DNA of 45,088 nucleotides from Ilumatobacteraceae bacterium (GTDB taxonomy: Bacteria; Actinomycetota; Acidimicrobiia; Acidimicrobiales; Ilumatobacteraceae), in the NCBI GenBank assembly GCA_023262255.1, contig JALRBT010000005.1, forward strand, positions 1-45,088, written 5' to 3'. Below are positions 1 to 7,830 of this stretch, one piece after another. Made by a program: the position numbers and the translations under genes. Within the stretch, counting starts at the first letter, position 1; each line of letters starts with the position of its first letter. The notes beneath the pieces are model-generated. The model saw only the letters and a list, made by a program, of their open reading frames with translations. It ran no database searches and had not been told where the DNA came from.

Positions 1-427
1 CGACGAGATCTTCGACAAGACCTTCAAGGTGAACGTCTATGGAACGTGGTGGCTGACCAAATTGGCGATTCCCCACCTGAAAAAGAGCGACGATGGCAAC
101 GTGGTGAACATCACGTCGATAGCCGGAGTTCGTCCGGTCGGGAGTTCGATGGCGTATTCGATGACCAAGGCGGCGCTCAACCACATGACGGTGTTGATGG
201 CCAAGTCGTACGGACCAATTCGGTTCAATGCGGTTGCGCCGGGGCTGGTGCAAACACCGTGGACGCAGGACTGGGGCGTGATGCACGACTTCGTGTCGAA
301 AGCCTCGCCGCTGAAACGCTCGGCCTATGCCAGCGACTGCTCGGAGGCGGTGCTTGGCATCGTTCGCAACCCGCACATGACCGGACAAGTGCTGGTGATT
401 GACGGTGGCTTCACCCTCGTGACGTGA
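1..427 (+). CDS. SDR family NAD(P)-dependent oxidoreductase, 5' truncated
   Basis: This is the C-terminal part of a short-chain dehydrogenase/reductase; the gene begins before the window and its first complete codon is at position 2, leaving about 141 residues. The visible part carries the NVYG segment, the catalytic serine strand (NITSIAG) and the YxxxK active-site pair in AYSMTKAAL, followed by the RFNAVAPGLVQTPW turn and the GQVLVIDGG C-terminus of classical SDRs. The nucleotide-binding TGxxxGxG motif lies outside. Substrate cannot be read from this fragment. It ends 68 bp from the convergent MFS gene. SDR membership is secure; the specific reaction is unknown. Confidence 0.93.
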   Translation, partial: DEIFDKTFKVNVYGTWWLTKLAIPHLKKSDDGNVVNITSIAGVRPVGSSMAYSMTKAALNHMTVLMAKSYGPIRFNAVAPGLVQTPWTQDWGVMHDFVSKASPLKRSAYASDCSEAVLGIVRNPHMTGQVLVIDGGFTLVT

Positions 428-460
428 CGAAGCCGCGTGAGGTCCCGGCTGGCACGAATG

Positions 461-493
461 GAAACGTTGCGGCTACGCAAATGAAAACGTTTC
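461..493. terminator. Inverted repeat between convergent genes, candidate terminator
   Basis: GAAACGTT at 461-468 and its exact complement AACGTTTC at 486-493 flank a 17-nt loop that contains a second small hairpin (TTGCG/CGCAA with a 4-nt loop). It sits between the converging ends of the SDR and MFS genes, where a bidirectional terminator is expected. There is no run of T, so the role is inferred from position. Confidence 0.35.
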
Positions 494-495
494 GA

Positions 496-1698
496 TTAGA
501 GGTCGTTGAGCGAGCGCAGCGACACAATGGTTGCGGCAGTGAGCGCAAAGAGGCCGAGCACCAGACTGAACGTGGCTCGTAGTCCGAACGCTTCGATACC
601 CCAACCCACGAGCAATTGCCCGATCGGTGGCGCCGCATAGACGAGCGACATCTGCAACCCGTAGATACGGCCTTGAAGTGCGGGGTCTATTCGCTTTTGA
701 ACCACCGTGTTCCACAGGGGGTTGAAGGGCCCCCACGCCAGACCCGTGATGAGCGCGAGCAACGCGAAGATCGAGGTACCCGGGAGAAACCCCATGGGCA
801 ACAGGGCAGTTGTGGAGAGCAGAACCACCAGTCGTAGCAATACCGAGGTGCGGACTCGAGCCGCCAAACGTCCGTAGGCGAACGCTCCGATCACCACACC
901 GAGTGCGACTGCGGACATCACCACGCCGAGACCAACCGCATTGTCGAGTGATTCGAAATGGGTCGGCCAGATGACGGTATCGATCGGCATGTAGAGGCCG
1001 CTCATCACCGTGAGGCCGAGCGTGAAGGTGAGTAGCGCCTTGTCGGAACGCAAAATGGCGAATCCGCCATGTAGTGCCCGCCAGAACGGCTCCGCAGTTT
1101 CGTGATGCTCGCTGCGATGTTCACGAATCCGCATGGAGCGCACCGCGAACGCCGCAACCAGGAACAGTGCGCTCGTTGCGGCAAATGCCAGGGTCGGGCC
1201 CCCGAACTCGATGCACCACGCACCTGCCGCCGGCCCGATCATCCAGCCGATGGCAAAGAAACCTTCGTGGCGACCGTTTGCCTTTTCCACGTTCATACCG
1301 GCAGAGGTGGCCACGTTGGGGATGAGCGCCTTGCGTGCCGTGTAGCCCGCAGGATCGAACACTGCACCGAGTACCGCAAAGATTGCGATGAATGGGTAAT
1401 TGAGCTCGGTCACGAGTTCACCCACGACGAACAACAGCACCGACAGACACGACAGTAAGTCGGAGAGTGCCGAAACCGCCCGACGTCCAACCCTGTCGAT
1501 CAATCCGCCCACCACGGGCGAAACGAAGATGCCCGGCAGGCTCACCAACGCTGCGAGCAGTCCCGCTCGTGCCGGTGATCCGGTTCGCTCGAGCACCAAC
1601 CAGGGGACGGTGATCATCACGACCCCGTTGGAGATTCCGGACGAGAGGTTTGCAATTTGCAGTCGAGCGAACGCCGACCGCTGCAATACCTCGCTCAC
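496..1698 (-). CDS. MFS transporter
   Basis: A 400-residue integral membrane protein of the major facilitator superfamily, probably with 12 helices. The loop after the second helix reads GGLIDRVGRRAVS, the MFS motif A between helices 2 and 3, and the hydrophobic segments are arranged in two halves with a charged central loop near residues 190-205. The GTG start at 1698 overlaps the stop codon of the upstream LLM gene in a GTGA arrangement, so the two are probably translated together. The family resembles drug or small-molecule exporters, but the substrate cannot be determined here. Confidence 0.88.
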   Translation of the reverse strand: MSEVLQRSAFARLQIANLSSGISNGVVMITVPWLVLERTGSPARAGLLAALVSLPGIFVSPVVGGLIDRVGRRAVSALSDLLSCLSVLLFVVGELVTELNYPFIAIFAVLGAVFDPAGYTARKALIPNVATSAGMNVEKANGRHEGFFAIGWMIGPAAGAWCIEFGGPTLAFAATSALFLVAAFAVRSMRIREHRSEHHETAEPFWRALHGGFAILRSDKALLTFTLGLTVMSGLYMPIDTVIWPTHFESLDNAVGLGVVMSAVALGVVIGAFAYGRLAARVRTSVLLRLVVLLSTTALLPMGFLPGTSIFALLALITGLAWGPFNPLWNTVVQKRIDPALQGRIYGLQMSLVYAAPPIGQLLVGWGIEAFGLRATFSLVLGLFALTAATIVSLRSLNDL

Positions 1699-2447
1699 CG
1701 CGTAGAGGCTACGAACTTCTCCACTGCGCTGAGGTCATACGGGTTGCTCAACATCACGATCATGTGATCGGCGCCGGCGGCTGCATACTCGTCGACTTTT
1801 TCGAGCTCCCCGGGGGTTACCGCCACGGTGCGTTCGATGTCCTTGGGGTTGCGTCCGACCTTTGCACACCACTCGTTGAGGATGTCGTTCTTCTTCTTGA
1901 AGTTGTCTGGCGGACCGAATGTGTTGAGTTGGTCGGCATGCTGCGCCACGAGCCGCAACGTGACCTTCTCGCCGCTTCCACCGATCATGAGTGGAATCTT
2001 TCCGTTGACCGGACCGGGGTTGAGTTTGGCCATTCGCTCCTTGATGATCGGAAGTCCGGCCTCGAGGATCTTCAGGCGCCCCGGAGCCGTACCGAATTCG
2101 TAGCCGTATTCGGTGTAGTCGCGTTCGAACCATCCAGAACCGATGCCGAGGACGAAACGCCCGTTGCTGATGTGGTCGATGGTGCGGGCCATATCGGCCA
2201 GCAACTGGGGGTTTCGGTACGAGTAGCAGGTGACGAGTGCGCCGACCGTTGCGTGCTTGGTATCTGCGGCCATGGCGGCGAGCAGGGTGTAGCACTCGAA
2301 ATGTTCGGCGTCGGGGTCGCCGAACAGCGGGTAAAAGTGGTCCCAGGTCCACAAACTGTCGACGCCGATGTCGTCGGCACGCTTCCACGCATCGCGCATG
2401 GCTTGAACCGTCGTTGCCTGAGGTTGGATTTGGACGCCAATTTTCAT
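1695..2447 (-). CDS. LLM-class F420-dependent oxidoreductase
   Basis: A 250-residue luciferase-like flavin/F420 oxidoreductase with a TIM-barrel fold. It starts MKIGVQIQPQ, has the WTWDHF segment near residue 35 and the NGRFVLGIGSGW segment near residue 100 typical of actinobacterial F420-dependent LLM proteins, and ends with the AGADHMIVML strand. Such enzymes use reduced F420 to reduce or oxidise small organic molecules; the substrate is not visible. It is the first gene of a two-gene unit with the MFS exporter (GTGA overlap). The ATG lies 6 nt after a TAGGTT hexamer, which suggests a leaderless mRNA started from a promoter shared with the divergent ABC transporter. Confidence 0.9.
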   Translation of the reverse strand: MKIGVQIQPQATTVQAMRDAWKRADDIGVDSLWTWDHFYPLFGDPDAEHFECYTLLAAMAADTKHATVGALVTCYSYRNPQLLADMARTIDHISNGRFVLGIGSGWFERDYTEYGYEFGTAPGRLKILEAGLPIIKERMAKLNPGPVNGKIPLMIGGSGEKVTLRLVAQHADQLNTFGPPDNFKKKNDILNEWCAKVGRNPKDIERTVAVTPGELEKVDEYAAAGADHMIVMLSNPYDLSAVEKFVASTR

Positions 2448-2453
2448 GCCGCA

Positions 2454-2463
2454 AACCTAGCCT
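2454..2463. promoter_or_regulatory. Mirror-symmetric bidirectional leaderless promoter (-10/-10)
   Basis: The 22 bp between the start codons at 2447 (minus) and 2470 (plus) contain a minus-strand TAGGTT (2454-2459) and a plus-strand TAGCCT (2458-2463). The two hexamers share the central TA, and each is separated from its start codon by exactly 6 nt. Both match the TANNNT form of actinobacterial -10 elements at leaderless spacing. No Shine-Dalgarno can fit for both genes. The assignment rests on geometry, without transcript data. Confidence 0.6.
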
Positions 2464-2469
2464 GAGCAG

Positions 2470-3384
2470 GTGCCGCAATCACCAGCGCTCGCCGTACGCA
2501 ACGTGACCAAGCGATTCGGCGACTTCGTTGCGGTGAACGACCTCTCCCTCGATGTTCAACCCGGAACCTGTCTGGGTCTACTCGGCCCGAACGGTGCGGG
2601 AAAGACGACCTTGATGCGAATGATCACGGGGCAAACCGGTTTGAACGGCGGGTCGATCTCGGTGCTCGATTTCGACATCGCTACGCAAAGTCGCGAGGCT
2701 CGGGCCGTCCTGGGTGTGTGTCCGCAGCAGGACAACATGGACGATCAACAGACCGCGCGCGAGAACCTCGCACTCTGGGCGGCGTTGTGTCGCGTGCCGC
2801 GTGCGCAACGCAAGTCGGCGATTGCAAAGGCATTGGCGACGGCACAACTCACGGAGCGTGCCGGCGAGCGAGTGACGAACCTCTCCGGCGGTATGCGTCG
2901 CCGGCTTCTACTCGGACGTGCGTTCATCAACTCGCCGAAGTTGGTCTTGCTTGATGAGCCGACGGTGGGTCTGGATCCGCAGGTGCGGAGCGACTTGTGG
3001 TTGATCATCGATGCCATGCGGCGAAGTGGCGTCACCGTAGTGATGAGTACCCACTACATCGAGGAGGCGGAACGTCTCGCCGACGACATTGCGATCGTGA
3101 ACCATGGTCGGGTGATTGCCCGTGGCACGCCGCACCAATTGCGCGAACGGTACGTTGGCGTCGAGGCGGTCGAGTACTTCGGACCGCCGGAGGTGCTCGA
3201 CGAGATCGCGTCTAAGGCAACGGATGCCGGCCTCAAATCGCGACGTGCTGGCCTGAGCATCTCGGTGCTCGGTGTGGAAAACACTTCGGTCGAGTTGTTG
3301 AACTCGTGGGGTCGATTGTCGCGACGGCCGACGAACCTCGAGGACGTCTTCGTGTTGCTGACCGGGGAGTCCCTCGATGGCTAG
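2470..3384 (+). CDS. ABC-2 exporter ATP-binding protein (DrrA/NodI type)
   Basis: A 304-residue cytoplasmic ATPase subunit of an ABC-2 exporter. Walker A GPNGAGKTT is at residues 39-47, the signature LSGGMRRR near residue 141, Walker B LVLLDEPTVGLD near residue 160 and the switch histidine in MSTHYIEEAERLADD. The roughly 80 residues after the ATPase core form the regulatory tail usual in DrrA/NodI proteins. It is followed, with an 8-bp overlap, by its membrane partner. Such pairs export drugs, lipids or polysaccharides; the cargo is not identifiable here. The GTG start at 2470 is supported by a -10-like hexamer 6 nt upstream. Confidence 0.93.
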   Translation: MPQSPALAVRNVTKRFGDFVAVNDLSLDVQPGTCLGLLGPNGAGKTTLMRMITGQTGLNGGSISVLDFDIATQSREARAVLGVCPQQDNMDDQQTARENLALWAALCRVPRAQRKSAIAKALATAQLTERAGERVTNLSGGMRRRLLLGRAFINSPKLVLLDEPTVGLDPQVRSDLWLIIDAMRRSGVTVVMSTHYIEEAERLADDIAIVNHGRVIARGTPHQLRERYVGVEAVEYFGPPEVLDEIASKATDAGLKSRRAGLSISVLGVENTSVELLNSWGRLSRRPTNLEDVFVLLTGESLDG

Positions 3385-4144
3385 ATTCGACGTTCGATCG
3401 CTGCCCGCCGTGTGGACGCGCGAGCTCATCATCTTCAAGCGATATTGGCCGGGTACGACGTTCACGGCGGTGCTCGAGCCGTTGGTCTTCCTTTTTGCGA
3501 TCGGGCTCGGTGTCGGTGCCTTCATCGACGAAATTGCGGGCGTGAAATACGTTGTCTTCGTCGGAACCGGGGCCGTTGCCACCGCGGTGTTGTTCAGTTC
3601 GGTGTTTCCGGGAATGTACAACACCTTCATTGCCCGCGTGTTCCAGAAGGTGTACGACGGGATTCTCTCGACGCCGACGACGACCGCGGAACTGATGGTT
3701 GGTGAGGCGTCCTGGGTCGCGGCACGAACCGCTGTTTACGGCTCGGTGCCGATGATTGCGACGATTCCGTTCGGTCTCACTCCGCGGTGGGGGATGCTGC
3801 TCGTTCCGTTCATTTGTTTCATCTCAGCACTGGGACTCACGTTCTTGGGCCAGTACATCTCCGGTTTGGTGAAGGTGATCGATTCGTTCTCGTACTTTCA
3901 ATCCGCATTGTTGACACCGCTGCTATTCGTATCGGGAACCTATTTCCCGATAGATGGTCTCCCCAAGTGGTTCGGCACCATCAGCAACGTGAACCCGGTG
4001 TACCACTGCATCGAGCTGGTGCGTGATGCCTGTTTCGGCACGCTCTCACGCGCGTCGTTGTGGCACGTGTTGGCGCTGGTGGTGTTCGCGGCCATCACGG
4101 GAACGTTGAGTATTCGTGTGATGACCAAGCGGCTCATCACGTAG
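3377..4144 (+). CDS. ABC-2 type transporter permease (DrrB/NodJ type)
   Basis: A 255-residue membrane protein with about six hydrophobic segments, the usual size of NodJ/DrrB permeases. The region FLFAIGLGVGAFI lies in the first helix, and the C-terminal half contains the ABC-2 signature area LLFVSGTYFPIDGLPKWF followed by NPVYHCIELVRD. Its ATG is inside the last codons of the ATPase gene (8-bp overlap), so the two subunits are made together and form one exporter. The cargo is unknown. No further transporter gene follows; purH begins 33 bp downstream. Confidence 0.92.
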   Translation: MARFDVRSLPAVWTRELIIFKRYWPGTTFTAVLEPLVFLFAIGLGVGAFIDEIAGVKYVVFVGTGAVATAVLFSSVFPGMYNTFIARVFQKVYDGILSTPTTTAELMVGEASWVAARTAVYGSVPMIATIPFGLTPRWGMLLVPFICFISALGLTFLGQYISGLVKVIDSFSYFQSALLTPLLFVSGTYFPIDGLPKWFGTISNVNPVYHCIELVRDACFGTLSRASLWHVLALVVFAAITGTLSIRVMTKRLIT

Positions 4145-4177
4145 CAGTCGAGCGTCGTGCTGTGCCAGAATCGGCGC

Positions 4178-5692
4178 GTGCCACGAGCGCTGTTCAGCGT
4201 GTACGACAAGTCGGGAGTGGTGGATTTTGCGCGGTCGTTGCACGAGCTTGGATGGGGATTGCTCGCAAGTGGGGGTACCGCGCAGGTTCTGCGAGCGGCT
4301 GCACTTCCCGTGGTGGACATTGCCGATGTAACCGGCTACCCGGCGATTCTCGGACATCGAGTGGTGACGCTGCACCCGGCGGTGCACGGTGGGATTCTCG
4401 CCGACACCAACGACCCCACGCACCGCGAGGATCTCTCACGTCACCACGTCGAACCGATCGACCTCGTGTGCGTTGGTCTGTACCCGTTTGCCTCGGAGCC
4501 CAGTGTCGACTTGATCGATATTGGTGGTCCGTCGTTGGTACGTGGTGCGGCCAAGAATTACGCGAGAGTTGCCGTGGTTACCGACAGCTCGCAGTACGGC
4601 CAAATCGTTGCGGAGTTGCGCGAGCACGGCGTGCTGAGCATGGAGACTCGGCGCGACCTGGCGGCTCGCGCCTTTGCGGTAACCGCCGCGTACGACGCTC
4701 GCGTGGCGGCATGGTTCGCCGAGGAACACGCCACATCCGAAGCAGGGGACGGATCGTTTCCGAACCATGTGACCCTGCGGTTGGAACGCGAATCCCCGTT
4801 GCGATACGGAGAGAACCCCCATCAGCGCGGCGCGCGGTATCGCATCGTCGGGCAGCGCAGCTGGTGGAGCGATGCCGAGCAACTCGCAGGCAAGGAATTG
4901 TCGTACCTCAACGTGCTGGACGCGGATGCGGCCTGGTCATTGGTGAACCAGTTCTCTGCGCCGGCCGCAGTGGTCATCAAGCACGCGAACCCGTGTGGCT
5001 TGGCGGTGGCCGATGACATCGAATCGGCATACACCCGGGCGCATGACTGCGATCCGTTGAGTGCCTTCGGGGGAATCGTGGGACTGAATCGTGCGATGAC
5101 CGAGGCGACGGCGGATGCACTGCTGGACACGTTCACGGAAGTGGTGGTCGCACCCGCATTCGAGCCGGGGGCACTCGAGAAACTCCGAACCAAGAAGAAC
5201 CTTCGGGTCATGCGTGCTCGCGCACCGTTCGGGGACGGCTGGTCATTGCGAGGAGTCGATGGCTCGGTGCTGTTGCAGGACCGTGACAAACCGTCGGCAG
5301 ACACGTCGCGGTGGCGCGTGGTGGGCAACGCAACACCCACCGATGCACAATGGCGAGACGCAGCGATCGCATGGGTCACCGGTGCGGCGGTGAGTTCGAA
5401 TGCCATCGTGCTGGTTCGCGACGCCATGGCCGTGGGTATCGGTGCCGGACAACAGAATCGTGTCGGATCGGCACGACTGGCCTGCGAACGTGCAGGTGAG
5501 CGTGCCCGGGGTTCGGTGGCTGCGAGCGATGCATTTTTTCCCTTCCGCGATGGACCGGAGGTGCTCGCGGCTGCCGGAGTGTCGATGATCGTGCAGCCGG
5601 GCGGCAGTCAGCGCGACGACGAATCCATCGCGGCCGCCGACGAATTCGGCATCGCGATGGTGTTCACGGGAACGCGTCACTTCCGGCACTGA
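4178..5692 (+). CDS. purH: Bifunctional AICAR transformylase/IMP cyclohydrolase
   Basis: A 504-residue enzyme for the last two steps of IMP synthesis: formylation of AICAR with 10-formyl-THF, then ring closure to IMP. The N-terminal cyclohydrolase domain starts RALFSVYDKSG and includes HPAVHGGILA. The transformylase domain has RYGENPHQ near residue 215, the KHANPCG signature, DPLSAFGGIVG, and ends DEFGIAMVFTGTRHFRH. Upstream in-frame starts from 4157 exist, but GTG 4178 matches the family N-terminus and has CAGAAT, a near -10 hexamer, 6 nt before it. It precedes guaB by about 50 bp; both act at the IMP branch point. Confidence 0.96.
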   Translation: MPRALFSVYDKSGVVDFARSLHELGWGLLASGGTAQVLRAAALPVVDIADVTGYPAILGHRVVTLHPAVHGGILADTNDPTHREDLSRHHVEPIDLVCVGLYPFASEPSVDLIDIGGPSLVRGAAKNYARVAVVTDSSQYGQIVAELREHGVLSMETRRDLAARAFAVTAAYDARVAAWFAEEHATSEAGDGSFPNHVTLRLERESPLRYGENPHQRGARYRIVGQRSWWSDAEQLAGKELSYLNVLDADAAWSLVNQFSAPAAVVIKHANPCGLAVADDIESAYTRAHDCDPLSAFGGIVGLNRAMTEATADALLDTFTEVVVAPAFEPGALEKLRTKKNLRVMRARAPFGDGWSLRGVDGSVLLQDRDKPSADTSRWRVVGNATPTDAQWRDAAIAWVTGAAVSSNAIVLVRDAMAVGIGAGQQNRVGSARLACERAGERARGSVAASDAFFPFRDGPEVLAAAGVSMIVQPGGSQRDDESIAAADEFGIAMVFTGTRHFRH

Positions 5693-5733
5693 TTTTTTGT
5701 CAAACATCCAACGACCCGAGGATGCGCGGAGAG

Positions 5734-5739
5734 TAGCGT
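5734..5739 (+). promoter_or_regulatory. -10-like hexamer that sets the guaB start
   Basis: TAGCGT lies exactly 6 nt before ATG 5746, the spacing expected for a leaderless mRNA. It argues against the in-frame TTG at 5740, which would directly follow the hexamer and probably lie upstream of the transcription start. A GGAG at 5728-5731 could instead serve TTG 5740 as a Shine-Dalgarno, so some doubt remains. Confidence 0.5.
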
Positions 5740-5745
5740 TTGCAT

Positions 5746-7239
5746 ATGGACGAACTGTTCAATCGTTTCGAAGGCCTCACGTTTGACGACGTCGTGCTGG
5801 TGCCTGGCTTCAGCGATGTGTTACCCGACCAAGTCGACACGTCCACGGTCTTCGCGCGCGACATCGTGTTGAACGTGCCGCTCGTGTCGGCGGCGATGGA
5901 CCGTGTCACCGAGGCCGCACTCGCCATCGCAATGGCCCGTTGTGGCGGCATCGGGGTGGTGCACCGGAATCTCGCAGTTGAGGATCAGGCTGCAGAAATC
6001 CAGAAAGTGAAGCGGTCGCAATCAGGAATGATCTCCGATCCGGTCACGCTGCCGGCGACAGCCACCCTGGACGACGCCGAACATCTGATGAATCGCTTCA
6101 AGATCTCGGGTGTGCCGATCACCAATCGTGAGGGCGTTCTCGTCGGCATTCTCACCAATCGTGACGTGCGTTTCTGTTCGCCACAGGACTACAAGCGCCC
6201 GGTGAGCGATTTCATGACCAGTGAGGACCTGGTCACCGCCCCGGAGGGCACCACGCTCGAACAGGCCAAGGTGCTGCTGCAGAAGCATCGAATCGAGAAA
6301 CTGCCGTTGGTCGACGACAAGGGACGTTTGCGCGGTCTCATCACGGTGAAGGACATCATGAAGCGCCAGGAGTTCCCGCACGCCACGCGTGACTCGGCTG
6401 GTCGCCTGAGGGTGGCTGCCGCAGTCGGGGTGGGTGAAGACCTTGAGAATCGTGTGGAAGCACTGACGCGAGTTGGAGTTGACGGCGTGGTCATCGACAC
6501 CGCACACGGCAATTCCATGGGCGTAGTGAAGGCAATCGAACGAATCAAGGCCAGTTGGCCGGAATTGGCGGTGGTTGCCGGCAACGTGGTGGATGAGAGC
6601 GGTGTCGAAACCTTGCATGGCGCCGGTGCCGATGCGGTGAAGATTGGTGTTGGCGCTGGATCCATCTGCACTACGCGCGTGATTGCGGGCGCGGGTATGC
6701 CGCAGTTGTCTGCCATCTGGTTTGCTTCGCGTCGAGCGCAGCAACTCGGAATTCCCACCATCGCCGATGGCGGTGTCACGTATTCCGGTGACGTGGTGAA
6801 GGCTCTCGCGGCAGGTGCCGGGGTGGTGATGCTTGGCAGCCTGTTTGCAGGTACCGATGAAGCACCAGGCGAAGTGGAACTCTTCGAAGGGCGCCGATAC
6901 AAGAGCTATCGCGGCATGGGTTCGCTCGGGGCGATGCAGGGATTCGGTGCCGATCGATATGGATCGGCGCAAGGCGACGGTGCGCGCAGTGGCAGTGGTC
7001 GCAACAAGTTGGTACCCGAAGGCATCGAGGGGCGTGTTGCGTACGCGGGATCTCTCGCCGACGTGGTGTATCAGCTGGTCGGAGGATTACGTTCGGGCAT
7101 GGGCTACGTAGGTGCGGGCACGCTGCCCGAATTGCATCGTCGAGCTCGCTTCATGCGCGTGACGACGGCAGGTCGCGAGGAAAGTCATCCGCACGATGTG
7201 ACCATTACGCACGAGTCGCCGAACTACCACCGCTCCTAG
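5746..7239 (+). CDS. guaB: IMP dehydrogenase
   Basis: A 497-residue enzyme oxidising IMP to XMP with NAD+, the committed step of GTP synthesis. The N-terminus (GLTFDDVVLVPGFSDV) and the PLVSAAMDRVTEAALAIAMA segment are typical. Two CBS domains occupy roughly residues 95-210. The catalytic loop is GAGSICTTRVIAGAGMPQ, with the active-site cysteine; most homologues have GPGSICTTR, so the first Pro is Ala here. The phosphate site (IADGGVTYSGDVVKALAAGA), the flap GMGSLGAMQ and a C-terminal GLRSGMGYVGA are all present. ATG 5746 was chosen over TTG 5740 because of the promoter spacing. Confidence 0.96.
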   Translation: MDELFNRFEGLTFDDVVLVPGFSDVLPDQVDTSTVFARDIVLNVPLVSAAMDRVTEAALAIAMARCGGIGVVHRNLAVEDQAAEIQKVKRSQSGMISDPVTLPATATLDDAEHLMNRFKISGVPITNREGVLVGILTNRDVRFCSPQDYKRPVSDFMTSEDLVTAPEGTTLEQAKVLLQKHRIEKLPLVDDKGRLRGLITVKDIMKRQEFPHATRDSAGRLRVAAAVGVGEDLENRVEALTRVGVDGVVIDTAHGNSMGVVKAIERIKASWPELAVVAGNVVDESGVETLHGAGADAVKIGVGAGSICTTRVIAGAGMPQLSAIWFASRRAQQLGIPTIADGGVTYSGDVVKALAAGAGVVMLGSLFAGTDEAPGEVELFEGRRYKSYRGMGSLGAMQGFGADRYGSAQGDGARSGSGRNKLVPEGIEGRVAYAGSLADVVYQLVGGLRSGMGYVGAGTLPELHRRARFMRVTTAGREESHPHDVTITHESPNYHRS

Positions 7240-7268
7240 CCGTACACGGCATTGCTATTTCAGCAATG
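7239..7268. terminator. Paired hairpins after guaB, candidate bidirectional terminator
   Basis: Two perfect inverted repeats lie back to back: GCCGT/ACGGC around a 2-nt centre (7239-7250) and CATTGC/GCAATG with a 7-nt loop (7250-7268). The first begins in the guaB stop codon; the second covers the last codons of the opposing coiled-coil gene. Neither is followed by a clear T-run. Position between convergent genes is the main argument. Confidence 0.35.
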
Positions 7269-7587
7269 TGAGGATGACCGACGCGGTGCTTGCAAGTGCC
7301 GAGAGTGATGCAATCACCAACGTTTTGTTGAATCGCAGTCGCTCATCGAGAAGGTCGAACCGCCTGTCCATTTAGTCGATACGTTTGTCGACTTGCTCGA
7401 ATCGGGCATCGACCTGCTCGAACCGTGCGTCAATGCTGGCGGTGAGGTCGCCGAACCGTTGGTCGATACGGTCAAAGTGCGCGAGCGTAAACTGCCGCTC
7501 TCGCTCGAGTTCGTACCGGAGATCGGTAATCGTCACGAGACGATCGTCGGCGGTGCCGGCGCAGGTGGTGGTTCGCGTCATAGCCAT
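7255..7587 (-). pseudogene. Small coiled-coil, C-terminally anchored membrane protein split by an in-frame TAA
   Basis: Read as one frame this encodes about 110 residues: a charged N-terminus, a coiled coil of seven-residue repeats (DARFEQV, DARFEQV, DKRID-stop-M, DRRFDLL, DERLRFN) and a hydrophobic C-terminal helix (TLVIASLSALASTASVIL) ending LLK. The TAA at 7372-7374 falls at repeat position 6, where the two preceding repeats have Gln (CAG, CAA), so a single C-to-T change explains it. The repeat register continues undisturbed after the stop. An ATG follows it directly (TAAATG), so a separate 38-residue anchor could be made by restart. Start ATG 7585-7587 has GGAG 10 nt upstream; an in-frame ORF extends to 7644. 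The function is unknown. Confidence 0.7.
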
Positions 7588-7786
7588 GTTCGTATCACTC
7601 CGGTAGAGATTGTCAAGTCGGGTTGCCGGGGCCGAGTCGGCCAACGTGTGCCGGCCACACAGCGACCGGCACGATCAACGTGTTGTGTGCACGAGGAGCG
7701 CCTAAGCGGAAAGAAAATGTTGCGGTGCTCGCCGGTACGCCCCAGCCCCACTGCGGGAAACGGGGCACCAGTTGGCATCCAGTGGT

Positions 7787-7830
7787 GGGGGTGACTCAAG
7801 CGTCGAGAGGGGGTGGGGTCAAGCGCCGAG
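7787..7830. repeat. Imperfect tandem repeat across the carotenoid oxygenase stop
   Basis: The segments at 7787-7807 and 7809-7830 are near copies (GGGGGTG, then TCAAGCG, then CGAG) differing by one indel and a few bases. The second copy contains the stop codon of the minus-strand carotenoid oxygenase gene (7819-7821); the first carries a second TGA in the same sequence context. It looks like a local duplication of the gene end. The remaining sequence back to 7588 shows no gene. Confidence 0.5.

Noticed and set aside
4060-5016. 318-residue plus-strand frame overlapping the permease end and purH
   Set aside because: Arg/Gly-rich frame across two real genes; purH motifs occupy another frame of the same strand.
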